Source of the DNA: CAWABB01 sp963780165
GTDB lineage: Bacteria > Bacteroidota > Ignavibacteria > UBA10030 > UBA6906
Assembly (NCBI GenBank): GCA_963780165.1
Contig: CAWABB010000004.1
Location: forward strand, 186,001 to 250,000
Direction of reading: 5' to 3'
DNA length: 64,000 nt
This document shows, one piece after another, positions 40,975-50,974 of the stretch. The stretch's first letter is position 1. The number at the start of each line of letters is the position of its first letter. Made by a program: the position numbers and the translations under genes. The notes under the pieces were generated by a model. That model was given only the letters and a program-made list of their open reading frames with translations. It was not told where the DNA came from and searched no databases.

Positions 40975-43671
40975 ATGCGGACTGCGGGTGCCATCATTCT
41001 GGGGCTCGTCGTATTTGCCATGACCTGTGCGCATGCGGGGACGACCGGGAAGGTGGCCGGGAAGGTCCTCGACGCGCAGACCGGCGAGCCGCTTGTGGGC
41101 GTGAACGTTATGCTGGTCGGAACGACGCTGGGAGCGAGTTCCGATATTGAAGGGGATTATTTCATCCTCAATATCCCTCCGGGGACGTACGGCGTCAAGG
41201 CGTCAGCCGTCGGCTACAGTCCGGTCACGGTGACTGCCGTGCGGGTGGCCGCCGATCAGACGACGCGTGTCCCGTTCTCCCTCAAGCCGGAGACCGTGGA
41301 GATCGAGGACGTCGTCGTGACGGCGACGCGCCCGATGGTTCAGAAGGACCTGACATCCACGACCGCGTCGGTGAGCGGCGACGAACTGCAGGCGCTACCT
41401 CTCGAGGATGTCTCCGCCGTCGTCAACCTCCAGGCGGGAGTGATCAACGGTCATTTTCGCGGAGGACGATCGGATGAGGTGAAGTACCTCATCGACGGCG
41501 TGTCGGTGAATGACGTATTTTCGGGCGGGTTCACCATGCAGGCCGAGGTGAACAGTATCGCCGAGATCCAGGTGCTCAGCGGGACGTTTAACGCCGAGTA
41601 CGGAGAGGCGATGTCCGGCGTTGTCAATCAGATCACCAAGATCGCGGGCGAATCGCTTACGGGCGAAGTCTCCGGATACGTCGGTGGTTACATGACCGAC
41701 AGAACAGAGCTGTTCGCGTATCGACCACCCGAGAAGTTCCTCGGGTTTCTTCCCGACCTCTACTCGAACATCACAAATCTCCAGGCGAGCCTGAGCGGAC
41801 CCATCCCGGGTACCGACGGCATCCTCAAGTTTTTCGCCTCCGGCCGGTATCTGAGCGATGAGGGATACATCTACGGAGAGCGAACGTTTAACCCTCCCGA
41901 CTCATCAAACTTCTCGGCCAATGACTCTGCGGACTGGTATGTCGGCTCGACCGGGGACGGCGCGAGCGTGCCCATGAATGACGCCGTGCGATGGACACTC
42001 CAGGGAAAGCTCCAGATTGCTGTAGGGTCCGGGAAGGGGATTACGTTAAACGGCCTGTACCAGACGAACGACTACCGCACGTACAATCATGCGTTCCGGC
42101 TCAACCCGGACGGCGACTACCAGCGACATCTCGACAGCTATCTCCTGAGCGGCAGCTACACGCACGTGTTCGAGGCGTCGTCGTTTCTTGACGCCACGGC
42201 CTCGGCATTTGTGAGCGATTATCAGCAATACGTGTACAGGGATCCGCTGGATCCCCGGTATGTGAGACCCGAGCGGATGCAGGATGCCGGCGCCAACGCG
42301 TTTCTCACCGGCGGAACGGAGAACTGGCACTTCTACCACAAGACAACCACGTGGACCGGACGCGCAGACCTGACATCGCAGGTGACGACGATTCACCAGA
42401 TCAAGGGTGGCATTGAGGGGAGGCTGCACAGGCTTGAGTACGAGGATTTTCAGATTCATGTTGATGAAACAAGCGGCTATGTGCCGTATGTCCCTCCCGC
42501 GGGAAACTTCGATCACAATGTGTACTCCAACAACCCGTATCAGCTTTCCGCATACGTCCAGGACAAGATCGAGCTCGACTATCTCGTCGTAAACATCGGC
42601 GCACGGTTGGACTACTTCCAGCCGGACGGCATGTATCTTCTGGATCCCGACAGTATTTCCGCCCTGGACAACATGACGCCCCCGTACAGCGGGCCCCTCT
42701 TCGCCGCGGCCGACGTGAAAGTCCAGGTGAGTCCACGCATCGGCATCTCCTATCCGATCACCGATCGCGGAGCGGTGCACCTCTCCTACGGCCATTTCTT
42801 CCAGATCCCGCCGTTCGAGTACCTCTACAAGAACCCGAACTTCCGCATTCCCCTCACGGGAAACTTCCCCGAGTTCATTGGGAACACGATCGGCAACGCG
42901 AACCTTGAACCGCAACGGACGACGATGATGGAGATCGGCCTCCAGCAGGAGCTGACGCCCACGGTCGGGTTCACGCTGACAGGTTACTACAAGGACATCA
43001 GGAATCTGCTCGGCATTGAGGTGCACATCAAGAACGATTTCAAGAAGTACGGGATGTACGTCAACCGGGATTACGGCGCCGTTCGGGGCATTACCCTCTC
43101 GGTCGAGAAGCGGATGTCGGACGGATTCGGCGGAACCGTGGACTACACGTACCAGGACGCCAAGGGCGATGCCTCCGATCCGAACAACGACTTCAACAAC
43201 GCCCAGGCCTCGCCGCCGATCGAAGGGAACAAGGTCCTCGTGCCGCTGGACTGGGATCGCCGGCACGCGCTCAACGCGACGATCATGGTGGGCACGCCTG
43301 ACGATTTCATTGCAAGCGCGATTGCCCGGTACGGGTCCGGCCTCCCCTACACGCCCTCGCTCCAGAACCAGCGGACCGGACTGGAGAACAGCGACAGCCG
43401 GCCGTCATACTTCAACATGGATCTGTATCTGACGAAATTCTTTACGCTCGGCTCCGCAAACATGTCCGTGTTCGTAAAGGTCTACAACGTGTTCGACACG
43501 GCAAGCGAGCTTGAGGTGTACGGCGATACGGGGAGAGCGGGGTATACGCTTGAGCTCACGCGCGCTCAGGAGGAGCCCCGGGGCGTGAACACGCTGGCAG
43601 AGTACTACGCGCGTCCGGATTTCTATTCCGCGCCGCGTCAGGTTGTCGTGGGCATGTCGGTGGGTTTCTAA
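40975..43671 (+). CDS. TonB-dependent receptor with CarboxypepD_reg domain (SusC-like)
   Basis: 898 residues; ATG 40975 with AGGAG 7 bases upstream (ATG 40954 has none). The signal peptide ends near CAHAG. A CarboxypepD_reg domain (~27-110; VAGKVLDAQTGEPLVGVNV, DIEGDYFILNIPPGTYGV) and a TonB-box-like stretch (IEDVVVTATRP) precede the plug (~115-230; FRGGRSDEVKYLIDGVSVND, NAEYGEAMSGVVN) and a 22-strand barrel ending VVVGMSVGF. This layout is the SusC class that imports glycans or peptides. No SusD-type lipoprotein follows; a large T9SS-exported protein sits in that place. Confidence 0.9.
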   Translation: MRTAGAIILGLVVFAMTCAHAGTTGKVAGKVLDAQTGEPLVGVNVMLVGTTLGASSDIEGDYFILNIPPGTYGVKASAVGYSPVTVTAVRVAADQTTRVPFSLKPETVEIEDVVVTATRPMVQKDLTSTTASVSGDELQALPLEDVSAVVNLQAGVINGHFRGGRSDEVKYLIDGVSVNDVFSGGFTMQAEVNSIAEIQVLSGTFNAEYGEAMSGVVNQITKIAGESLTGEVSGYVGGYMTDRTELFAYRPPEKFLGFLPDLYSNITNLQASLSGPIPGTDGILKFFASGRYLSDEGYIYGERTFNPPDSSNFSANDSADWYVGSTGDGASVPMNDAVRWTLQGKLQIAVGSGKGITLNGLYQTNDYRTYNHAFRLNPDGDYQRHLDSYLLSGSYTHVFEASSFLDATASAFVSDYQQYVYRDPLDPRYVRPERMQDAGANAFLTGGTENWHFYHKTTTWTGRADLTSQVTTIHQIKGGIEGRLHRLEYEDFQIHVDETSGYVPYVPPAGNFDHNVYSNNPYQLSAYVQDKIELDYLVVNIGARLDYFQPDGMYLLDPDSISALDNMTPPYSGPLFAAADVKVQVSPRIGISYPITDRGAVHLSYGHFFQIPPFEYLYKNPNFRIPLTGNFPEFIGNTIGNANLEPQRTTMMEIGLQQELTPTVGFTLTGYYKDIRNLLGIEVHIKNDFKKYGMYVNRDYGAVRGITLSVEKRMSDGFGGTVDYTYQDAKGDASDPNNDFNNAQASPPIEGNKVLVPLDWDRRHALNATIMVGTPDDFIASAIARYGSGLPYTPSLQNQRTGLENSDSRPSYFNMDLYLTKFFTLGSANMSVFVKVYNVFDTASELEVYGDTGRAGYTLELTRAQEEPRGVNTLAEYYARPDFYSAPRQVVVGMSVGF

Positions 43672-43695
43672 GAGTCCATTCAGGAGACGGTGACG

Positions 43696-46600
43696 ATGCG
43701 CTGCGCGCCATATCACGCTACGCGAATCGCTCTTGTGCTTGCGCTTTGTTCTGTCACCCTGGGGAGTGTCCGGGGCCAGCTCATTGTGGACAAGAACAAA
43801 GGCAACCACCAGGAGACCAAGAAAGGGTTTATGGACGGTAACCTCGTCGGGACCGTCTATTACAACTTTGGCGAAGTGGCCGACTGGCAGAACGAGCCGT
43901 CGCGGAGCGGAGTCTGGCCCAAGGGCACCAACCATACCTACGTGGACGGTGTGGCGATGATCGTGCAGGCCGAGGCGACAGTGCCGGATCCGGCGAACTC
44001 ATCGAACAACCTCTTCTTCCATCCCCTTGAGACGAATTACTACGAGTACACGCGGTACGACCGGTCGACAGGTGTGACGTACGGCTGGTGGCCCATACCC
44101 GGCTATGCAGCGAGATTTCAGCCGAGTCCAGCGGTGAGCAACGATGATTTGACATGGCCGGACCACTGGCCCGACCGGCCCGCGGACTGGGACGGCACGT
44201 GGAACGGGTACTTCGGGAAAGGGGTCCAGAACGCAGACCTGGAGACGTTCTTCGTGTATGATGATGACGAAGACCGTGAGTACCTTCTCCGATACAACTA
44301 CCGCCCGGATCGGGACGACACCTCGCGCGGCGGTCTTGGTATGCAGGTGCGAGCCCGCGGATTCCAATGGTCTCAGGTGCTCGCCGAGGACGTGATCTTC
44401 TGGCACTACGAGATCACGAACATGACAACAACCGACTACCAGAAAGCGCTCTTTGCAGAGTATGTCGACTGGGGAATCGGCGGCCATGACAATTCGTCGA
44501 ACAATGCGGGGGACTACGACAAGCTCCTGAATATCTCGTATGCGCGGTCAACCGTCCCGACGGGGAGTCCGGGCAACTGGAGTCCCGTCGGACTCTCCGG
44601 CTATGCGTTTCTCGAGAGCCCCGGCGTGCCGGACGATCTCCGCGACAACGACATCGACGGTCTTACCGATGAGCGGCGCGACAATCTCCCCACACGGTTT
44701 ATCACCGATCCGGGCAACGACCCGTTCCTGCGGGACGTAGTGAGGGACACCGCGCAATTTCACCTCTATTATGGACGGCCCTGGCGCCCGCACTGGGATG
44801 CCGACGAGAACTGCAACTGGCGTCCTTTCTCCGATTTGAATGCCAACGGCGTATGGGAGAACGGCGAGCCGCTGGACGACGACGTCGGAAGCGACGGGAT
44901 CGGACCGTTTGACGAAGGCTATGCGGGCCCGGACCTGGACGGCTCGGAGGGGAACGGCCGCCCCGACCAGGGTGAACCGAATTTCGGCGCGCTGGACAAG
45001 GACGAATCGGATCAGCTGGGTTTGACCGGTTTCCTCATCTCCGCGGTCCACACGTACGACCTGAACAATGATGAGCGCAACTGGCAGGCGCTGTCGGCCC
45101 TCCCGCAGCCGCACGGCGGAGAGCTGGTCGGGGTCAATCTCGCAAACCATTTCTCCAGCTATCTCTTCACGCTCCTCGGGAAGACCTCCTATTCGGCGTC
45201 AACGGGCCGCATCGAAGAGACCGGAGAGACGGAGCGCTTCTCCATGTCGCTCCTGTTCGGGATGGATACGGACGATCTGTTCCGGCGGAAGAAAACGGTA
45301 CAACAGATCTACAACGCCAACTACCGGTTCGCGAAGCCTCCCGAAAAGCCGACGGTCAAGGCGATCGAGGGAGACCGAAAGATTACGCTGTACTGGGACG
45401 ATAGGGCGGAGCGCACCTTCGACCAGTTCTACCAGAAGTACAACTTCGAGGGGTACCGGGTCTATCGCAGCACCGAGCCGAACTTCCTCGAGAACAAGGT
45501 CATCACGGACGCGTATGGGAAATCGACCTACCGCAAGCCGATCGCACAGTTCGATCTTGTGGACGGCGTGACGGGACTGCACCCCATCAACGTGAACGGC
45601 GCGATGTTCAACCTCGGCGACGACGGCGGACTGGAGCATTCCTTCATCGACTCGACCGTGCAGAACGGGCAGACGTACTACTACGCGGTCGTGTCCTATG
45701 ACCAGGGTTTCACCACGACGACCGTTGAAGGGGAATTCATCGGCATCCCGCCTTCCGAGTGCACCAGCATCATCAAGGTGGACATCAACGGCAAGGTCAA
45801 GACCGACGTCAACACCGCTGCGGTGACGCCGCGCGTCCCAGCGCTGGGGTATGTCGACGCTCAGCTCAAGCAGGTGGCTGCGACCGGACCCGGCACGGGG
45901 ACGGTGACGGCGGTGATCCTGGATCCGGATTCGCTGATGGACAACCACACGTACGCCGTCTCCTTTATCGACTCTACCGCATTCCACGACGCGCCGGATC
46001 CTCTGTACATGCTCATCGATATGACGACCGGAGACACGCTGATCCACCCGGTGCGGATGCCGTCGCCACGGGTCGTTACGCCCGTCCTTGACGGCTTCAG
46101 CATCACGATTCAGAACGATCCCGATGTCGTCATTGACCGTGAGAAGACGGAGTGGGTGAAGGGAAGCACGACGTACAAGACCGAGGCGGGATTCAATTCC
46201 ACCTACGGGCAGGGGGCGCTCGCGATCCGCCGCGTTGACTACCCTGCGGACTTTGAGATTACGTTCACGGAGCCGGGAATGGGGACGCTGGCCCTTCCGA
46301 AGTCATCATTTTCGCAGCCCAACCCTTCGAATGTGATCATCAAGAATCTGACGGAGGGGAAGGACAGCATGGCGCTCGTGTTCTTTGACGAGAACGCGAA
46401 TGCGACCCTGGACTTCGACGAAGCGATCTTCATCGCCGTCGGCGACTCGGCCGGCAAGCCTGCGACCTCATTCTCCAAAGCCCGCTTCACGTGGTCGCTG
46501 GCGTTCTTCAAGGACACGCTGCTGGCGGAGGAAAATCAGCGGCCTCCCGCCGTCGGCGATGTGTACCGGATCGTCACGCGAAAGCCGTTCCGCACCAACG

Positions 46601-46971
46601 AATCGGTTGCGGTCCAGAGCGAGGCGCCCGGCTACGATGCCGGGATGGCGCAGCAGGATCTCAACAAGGTCGCGGTGGTCCCGAACCCGTATCCGGGGGC
46701 CGCCTCATGGGAGCCGGCGACGACGTCAACGGGACGCGGGGTGCGGCGGGTGTACTTCATCCATCTCCCCCGGAAATGCGAGATTCGCATCTATACGATT
46801 GCCGGCCGGCTCGTTCAGACCCTCAAGCACGAGACCACCACCGATGATGGAGAAGAGCCATGGAATCTTGTCTCCAGAGACGGACTGGATATCGCGTACG
46901 GGGTGTACGTCTTCCATGTGGACGCCGAGGGAGTAGGGACGACCATCGGCAAATTCGCGATCCTGAAGTGA
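43696..46971 (+). CDS. Large T9SS-exported surface protein paired with the TonB receptor
   Basis: 1091 residues; AGGAG is 9 bases before ATG 43696. The signal peptide ends at SVRGQ. Residues ~20-520 have no recognised family but carry Asp/Asn/Gly-rich calcium-type loops (DNDIDGLTDERRDN, DLNANGVWENGEPLDDD). A fibronectin type III-like domain begins at ~550 (KPTVKAIEGDRKITLYWDD; NGQTYYYAVVSYDQG). The last ~100 residues are a T9SS-type sorting region (VVPNPYPGAASWEP, CEIRIYTIAGRLVQTL, YGVYVFHVDA, KFAILK). It starts 25 bases after the receptor gene. In related organisms, receptor, large sorting-domain protein and PorV-like barrel commonly occur together. A role as a surface ligand-binding partner in place of SusD is inference. 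Confidence 0.75.
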   Translation: MRCAPYHATRIALVLALCSVTLGSVRGQLIVDKNKGNHQETKKGFMDGNLVGTVYYNFGEVADWQNEPSRSGVWPKGTNHTYVDGVAMIVQAEATVPDPANSSNNLFFHPLETNYYEYTRYDRSTGVTYGWWPIPGYAARFQPSPAVSNDDLTWPDHWPDRPADWDGTWNGYFGKGVQNADLETFFVYDDDEDREYLLRYNYRPDRDDTSRGGLGMQVRARGFQWSQVLAEDVIFWHYEITNMTTTDYQKALFAEYVDWGIGGHDNSSNNAGDYDKLLNISYARSTVPTGSPGNWSPVGLSGYAFLESPGVPDDLRDNDIDGLTDERRDNLPTRFITDPGNDPFLRDVVRDTAQFHLYYGRPWRPHWDADENCNWRPFSDLNANGVWENGEPLDDDVGSDGIGPFDEGYAGPDLDGSEGNGRPDQGEPNFGALDKDESDQLGLTGFLISAVHTYDLNNDERNWQALSALPQPHGGELVGVNLANHFSSYLFTLLGKTSYSASTGRIEETGETERFSMSLLFGMDTDDLFRRKKTVQQIYNANYRFAKPPEKPTVKAIEGDRKITLYWDDRAERTFDQFYQKYNFEGYRVYRSTEPNFLENKVITDAYGKSTYRKPIAQFDLVDGVTGLHPINVNGAMFNLGDDGGLEHSFIDSTVQNGQTYYYAVVSYDQGFTTTTVEGEFIGIPPSECTSIIKVDINGKVKTDVNTAAVTPRVPALGYVDAQLKQVAATGPGTGTVTAVILDPDSLMDNHTYAVSFIDSTAFHDAPDPLYMLIDMTTGDTLIHPVRMPSPRVVTPVLDGFSITIQNDPDVVIDREKTEWVKGSTTYKTEAGFNSTYGQGALAIRRVDYPADFEITFTEPGMGTLALPKSSFSQPNPSNVIIKNLTEGKDSMALVFFDENANATLDFDEAIFIAVGDSAGKPATSFSKARFTWSLAFFKDTLLAEENQRPPAVGDVYRIVTRKPFRTNESVAVQSEAPGYDAGMAQQDLNKVAVVPNPYPGAASWEPATTSTGRGVRRVYFIHLPRKCEIRIYTIAGRLVQTLKHETTTDDGEEPWNLVSRDGLDIAYGVYVFHVDAEGVGTTIGKFAILK

Positions 46972-46981
46972 GGTGACAGCC

Positions 46982-48013
46982 ATGAATGCACACCGATTTG
47001 TGCCCGTCATGGTGCTGGCGCTCCTGGCGCCGTGTGCTGCACGGGCCCAGAGCGTCTCCAAGGCAGGGACTGTCGCGGCTCCCTTTCTGGAGATTCCCGT
47101 CGGCGCGGCCGCGATAGGAATGGGCGGCGCCTTCGTCAGTCTCGCGAACGATGCCAGCGCGCTGTACTGGAACGCTGCGGGAGCCGCGTTCCAGGAGAAC
47201 ACCCAGCTTCTGGTATCCCACATGGAGTGGATTGCCGATACCCGCTTTGACTTTGCCGCGCTGGTTGTGCCGATGGGAGATTTTGGAACGATCGGAGTTA
47301 CCTTCACCGCGCTCGGGATGGGTGACATGAAGGTGAGGACCATCGAGCTCCCTGAGGGCACCGGCGAGTACTTCAGCGCTTCCGACATCGCCGCAGGGCT
47401 TTCGTATTCCCGTCGCCTGAGCGACAGGTTTACCGTCGGTTTCACTGCGAAGTACATTCAACAGACGATCTGGCACGAAAGCGCGACCGCATTTGCGTTC
47501 GACCTGGGGACGATGTTCAGGACCGACCTCCTGGGAGGCCTGGTGATCGGGGCTGCGCTCTCCAACTTCGGGACGGACATGCAGCTCGAGGGGCGCGACA
47601 TGCGGCAGTTCATCCGCGTCGACCCGACAAAGCTCGGCTCGAACGACCAGATTCCGTACACGCTCGAGGTGCAATCGTGGGATCTCCCGCTGCTCTTCCA
47701 GCTGGGCCTGTCGTTTGCTCCTGTTCGGGATGACGAGTACCGGTGGACCATAGCGGCCGACGCAATTCATCAGTCTGACAACTACGAAAGCGTGAACCTG
47801 GGAACGGAGTTCGCGTTTCAGGAGTTCCTGTTCGTCCGCGCCGGGTACCATTCGCTCTTCCTGGCGGAAAGCGAAGGGGGACTTTCGGCAGGACTCGGCG
47901 TGGCATCGTCCGCGCTCTTCTCGACCACGACGGTCTTTCAGGTCGATTACGCCTACCGTGATATGGGGCGATTGAATGCGGTCCACACTCTATCCCTGAG
48001 CATAAGGTTTTGA
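46982..48013 (+). CDS. PorV/PorQ-family outer-membrane barrel protein
   Basis: 343 residues; AGGTGA lies 5 bases before ATG 46982. The signal peptide ends at AARAQ. The hallmark motif near the N-terminus, AAAIGMGGAFVSLANDASA followed by LYWNAAGAA, is that of the PorV/UPF0164/FadL-like barrels. The C-terminus VHTLSLSIRF has the terminal Phe. PorV shuttles T9SS substrates to the surface-attachment complex in Porphyromonas; other members act on local partners. Its position after two sorting-domain genes suggests a dedicated helper for surface placement of those proteins, or a barrel partner of the receptor. Confidence 0.85.
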   Translation: MNAHRFVPVMVLALLAPCAARAQSVSKAGTVAAPFLEIPVGAAAIGMGGAFVSLANDASALYWNAAGAAFQENTQLLVSHMEWIADTRFDFAALVVPMGDFGTIGVTFTALGMGDMKVRTIELPEGTGEYFSASDIAAGLSYSRRLSDRFTVGFTAKYIQQTIWHESATAFAFDLGTMFRTDLLGGLVIGAALSNFGTDMQLEGRDMRQFIRVDPTKLGSNDQIPYTLEVQSWDLPLLFQLGLSFAPVRDDEYRWTIAADAIHQSDNYESVNLGTEFAFQEFLFVRAGYHSLFLAESEGGLSAGLGVASSALFSTTTVFQVDYAYRDMGRLNAVHTLSLSIRF

Positions 48014-48048
48014 GACCCGCGTCTCTGGCAGACGCGGAAGGACATCCG

Positions 48049-49668
48049 GTGCGCGTCCCACGGTCCGCGTGGCCAATCGTACTCCTCGCCGGGCTGATGG
48101 TTGCGGTCGGGGCGGCTCCCGGCCATGCGCAGGAGATCGAACCCCCTCGCAGCGACGTCGTGCCCCTCCTCGAGTCGCTCCGGAACCCCGATGCCGTGAT
48201 CGCGCGCGTCGGCCCCCTGAAGATCACCGCGCGGGAATTCTTCTTCAGCTATATCTTCGGGCCGGCGTTCCCGAAGAGGGGATCGGACTCCCGTCGCCGC
48301 TACCTCGGATTCATGATCAACGAGAAGTTGCTGGCGCTGGGGGCGAAGGAACGGGGCCTCGAGGCAGATCCGAGAGTCACGTCGGCGCTGGTGCAGCTTG
48401 AAGGGGACTTCGCTACAGAGGAGTTGTACCGCGACGACGTCCTGAGCCGAATCAACGTCGCCGAAGGCGAGATCGACCGTGCCGTCGCCGAGGAACAGGA
48501 GACGGTTTCGCTGCGCTGGCTGTTCTTTCCGTCGGCCGAAGAGGCCGGTCGCGCTGACACCGTGCTCCGCGCCGGCGGGAGCTTTGACTCACTGTTCTCC
48601 GCGCATCTCGCCGTCGGCCGCGTTCCCAAAGAGGACAGGATGTCCACCACCTCGCGCTTTCGACTCGCGCGCCGGAATGCCGCCCTTGCATCGGTTGTCC
48701 GGGATCTCTCCGTCCGCGTTCCCTCGTCACCCGTTGCGGCGCCGGACGGCTGGTATGTCGTGCAGGTGGACTCAGTCCATCGGCGCCCTGTCGTCACAGC
48801 ATCCGAATACGCTGACCTCCGGCTCTCCGCGCGACGGGCGCTCACTCAGATGAAGGCGGATTCTCTCTCCGGAGAGTATGTCCGCGTGATGATGCTGGAT
48901 GCCGATCCCGTCATTCAGCGGCGGACATTCGACATTCTGCGGGCCTGGGTCGGTTCTCGACGGCTCTCGCCCGAACGGTTCGAGGCGTTTGGGCTCGCCG
49001 GGAGATTCAGGGCGGAGGGGGATTCTGTCGACTATAAGAACATCCGCCTGGTTGCGGACAGCACGCTCGTGGTGACGCGGCAGGAGAACATTGCCCTGGG
49101 CGCTTTCCTTGCGTGGTACGAGCCCCGCGAGGCTCTTGTGTCCCTTCAATGGACCTCGCCCCAGTCGTTCTTTCTCTCGCTCGAGGACATCGTCTGGCGA
49201 ATGGTGCGCGACCACGTTCTCGTCCAGCGCGCGATCGCGCGAAGGCTGCAGAAGCGGCCGAGCGTGGTGGAGCAGACCGGGTGGTGGCAGCACAAGCTGC
49301 TCTACCAGGCGGAGAAGGACGTGGCGGCGAAGAGCCTCGACTGGTCAGACTCAACACTCCGGGCTCACCACGCGGCGCATCCGGCCCGCTTCCAGGGGAC
49401 CGGAGGCGCTCCCCGGACGTTTGAGGAAGCGAGAGACGACGTGCTTCGGGACTGGTATGCGAATGCGATGCAGGAGAAACTGTACCGGCGTCTGACCGCA
49501 CTGCGGCGGACCTATCCGGTGTCCGTGGACAGCGCAGCGTTGGCCTCGGTGCCCGTGGACGCCGCGCAGGATCCCCGCACGATCGACCTGTATGCCGTTA
49601 AGAAAGGGGGGACGTTCCCGCACCCGGCCTTCCCCTCAATCGATCCGGCATGGCAGGCATGGGAGTGA
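48049..49668 (+). CDS. SurA/PpiD-like periplasmic chaperone (peptidyl-prolyl isomerase family)
   Basis: 539 residues from GTG 48049 (GGAAGGA 6 bases upstream); a TTG at 48010 overlapping the previous stop is the alternative. The signal peptide ends near GHAQ. An N-terminal helical domain (~45-150; VIARVGPLKITAREFFFSYI, KLLALGAKERGLEADP) matches the SurA_N type, followed by a weak parvulin-like domain (~150-245; SLRWLFFPSAEEAGRADTVL, VAAPDGWYVVQVDSV). The rest is helical with a second possible chaperone arm. Such proteins escort outer-membrane barrels to the Bam complex. Placement after the PorV-like gene suggests a locus-dedicated chaperone. Confidence 0.65.
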   Translation: MRVPRSAWPIVLLAGLMVAVGAAPGHAQEIEPPRSDVVPLLESLRNPDAVIARVGPLKITAREFFFSYIFGPAFPKRGSDSRRRYLGFMINEKLLALGAKERGLEADPRVTSALVQLEGDFATEELYRDDVLSRINVAEGEIDRAVAEEQETVSLRWLFFPSAEEAGRADTVLRAGGSFDSLFSAHLAVGRVPKEDRMSTTSRFRLARRNAALASVVRDLSVRVPSSPVAAPDGWYVVQVDSVHRRPVVTASEYADLRLSARRALTQMKADSLSGEYVRVMMLDADPVIQRRTFDILRAWVGSRRLSPERFEAFGLAGRFRAEGDSVDYKNIRLVADSTLVVTRQENIALGAFLAWYEPREALVSLQWTSPQSFFLSLEDIVWRMVRDHVLVQRAIARRLQKRPSVVEQTGWWQHKLLYQAEKDVAAKSLDWSDSTLRAHHAAHPARFQGTGGAPRTFEEARDDVLRDWYANAMQEKLYRRLTALRRTYPVSVDSAALASVPVDAAQDPRTIDLYAVKKGGTFPHPAFPSIDPAWQAWE

Positions 49669-49669
49669 C

Positions 49670-50974
49670 ATGACTACGCGAAGCGGCGTCGGACTGCTCA
49701 TGGCACTTCTTCTGTTTTCCGGATGCGGCGCGCGTGACGAGCGGGCGTCGACCCGGATGGAAGCCGTTGAGCTCACGTACTGGCCCGCCCCCAATCCTCA
49801 GGAAGTCCGGCTTGCCGACTCGCTCGTGCGGCTCTGGAACGCGCGGCATCCCGAGATCCATGTTCGCATGCAGCCGATTCCCGTGAGCCAATCCACGGAG
49901 GAGGTCCTGCTCGCAGCGATCGCCGGGGGCACAACCCCCGATGTCTGCTCCAATATCCAGCCGGGAGCGCTCTACGACTACACCCGCGCCGGCGGACTGA
50001 TCGCGCTTGATCAACTCCCCGGCTTTGACACGCTTGCGCGCAACCGCGTGGATTCCGCGCTGCTGGAGACGTTCCGGAGCCCCGACGGCCACTTCTACCA
50101 GCTGCCCTGGAAGTCCAACCCCGTGATGATGTTCGTCAATCTCCGTCTCTTGCGCGACGCGGGTATCGAGCGGGTTCCGGCCACGTACAGCGAATACCTC
50201 GATGCGGCAAAGAAGGCGACGCGTGACTTGAACGGGGACGGACAGATTGACGTCTGGATGGGAGAGCGCGATATCCGCCCGATATGGTGGCAGCGTCTCT
50301 ACGATTTCTATCCCTTCTACATTGCCGCCTCCGGGGGGAGGACGCTCTACCGGCACGGTGAGGTCTCCGCCGACGAGGACGCGGCGGCCGCCGTGTTTGC
50401 GTTCTTCCAATCGTGTTACGCGGAGGGGTACTTCCCGCGTACCTACTTTGCAGGCGCGGACCCGTTCCTCCTGGAGCAGAAGATCACGCATTTCTCCGGT
50501 CCCTGGCAGGTAGCCCAACTGCGGAATTACGCCCCTTCGATGGAGTATGGCGTGGCCCCGGTTCCGGTGCCGGACTCGCATCGCGGGCCCGTGCACACGT
50601 ACGGTGATTTCAAGAATATCTCGGTGTTCAATACCACGCGGCACCCCGAGGCGGCCTGGGAGTTCGTCCGCTTTCTGGTGCGCGCCGAGCACGATCTGCA
50701 GCTCCTGGAAATGTGCGACCAAATCCCGGTTCGCAGGGACCTCTTGACCAACCCTCTCTTCGCCGGGTACTTCCAGCGAAATCCCGTCATGATGGAATTT
50801 GCGCGGCAATCGCTTCTGACTCGCGGTATCGATTCGGCCCCCGACCTCAAAGAGATCTTCGATACGCTCTCGCAGACATACGAACGCTGCTGCGTGTACG
50901 GGAAGATCGGGCCCGATGAGGCGGTCCGGGAATTTCTCCGGACCTCGTCGGTTATCGTGGAGTGGAACCGATGA
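49670..50974 (+). CDS. ABC-transporter sugar-binding lipoprotein (family 1 SBP)
   Basis: 434 residues. Lipobox LFSGC at ~16-20 predicts lipid anchoring. The mature part has the extracellular-solute-binding family 1 layout: VELTYWPAPNPQEVRLADSL, then AAIAGGTTPDVCSNI, FYQLPWKSNPVMMFVN, ITHFSGPWQVAQL and a YGDFKNISVFNTTRHPEAAW hinge region. It binds oligosaccharides in the periplasm for the two permeases encoded next, with ATGA overlap at its end. A calcium-type loop DLNGDGQIDVWMGE is present, as in some maltose- and mannan-oligosaccharide-binding relatives. Substrate unproven. Confidence 0.9.
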   Translation: MTTRSGVGLLMALLLFSGCGARDERASTRMEAVELTYWPAPNPQEVRLADSLVRLWNARHPEIHVRMQPIPVSQSTEEVLLAAIAGGTTPDVCSNIQPGALYDYTRAGGLIALDQLPGFDTLARNRVDSALLETFRSPDGHFYQLPWKSNPVMMFVNLRLLRDAGIERVPATYSEYLDAAKKATRDLNGDGQIDVWMGERDIRPIWWQRLYDFYPFYIAASGGRTLYRHGEVSADEDAAAAVFAFFQSCYAEGYFPRTYFAGADPFLLEQKITHFSGPWQVAQLRNYAPSMEYGVAPVPVPDSHRGPVHTYGDFKNISVFNTTRHPEAAWEFVRFLVRAEHDLQLLEMCDQIPVRRDLLTNPLFAGYFQRNPVMMEFARQSLLTRGIDSAPDLKEIFDTLSQTYERCCVYGKIGPDEAVREFLRTSSVIVEWNR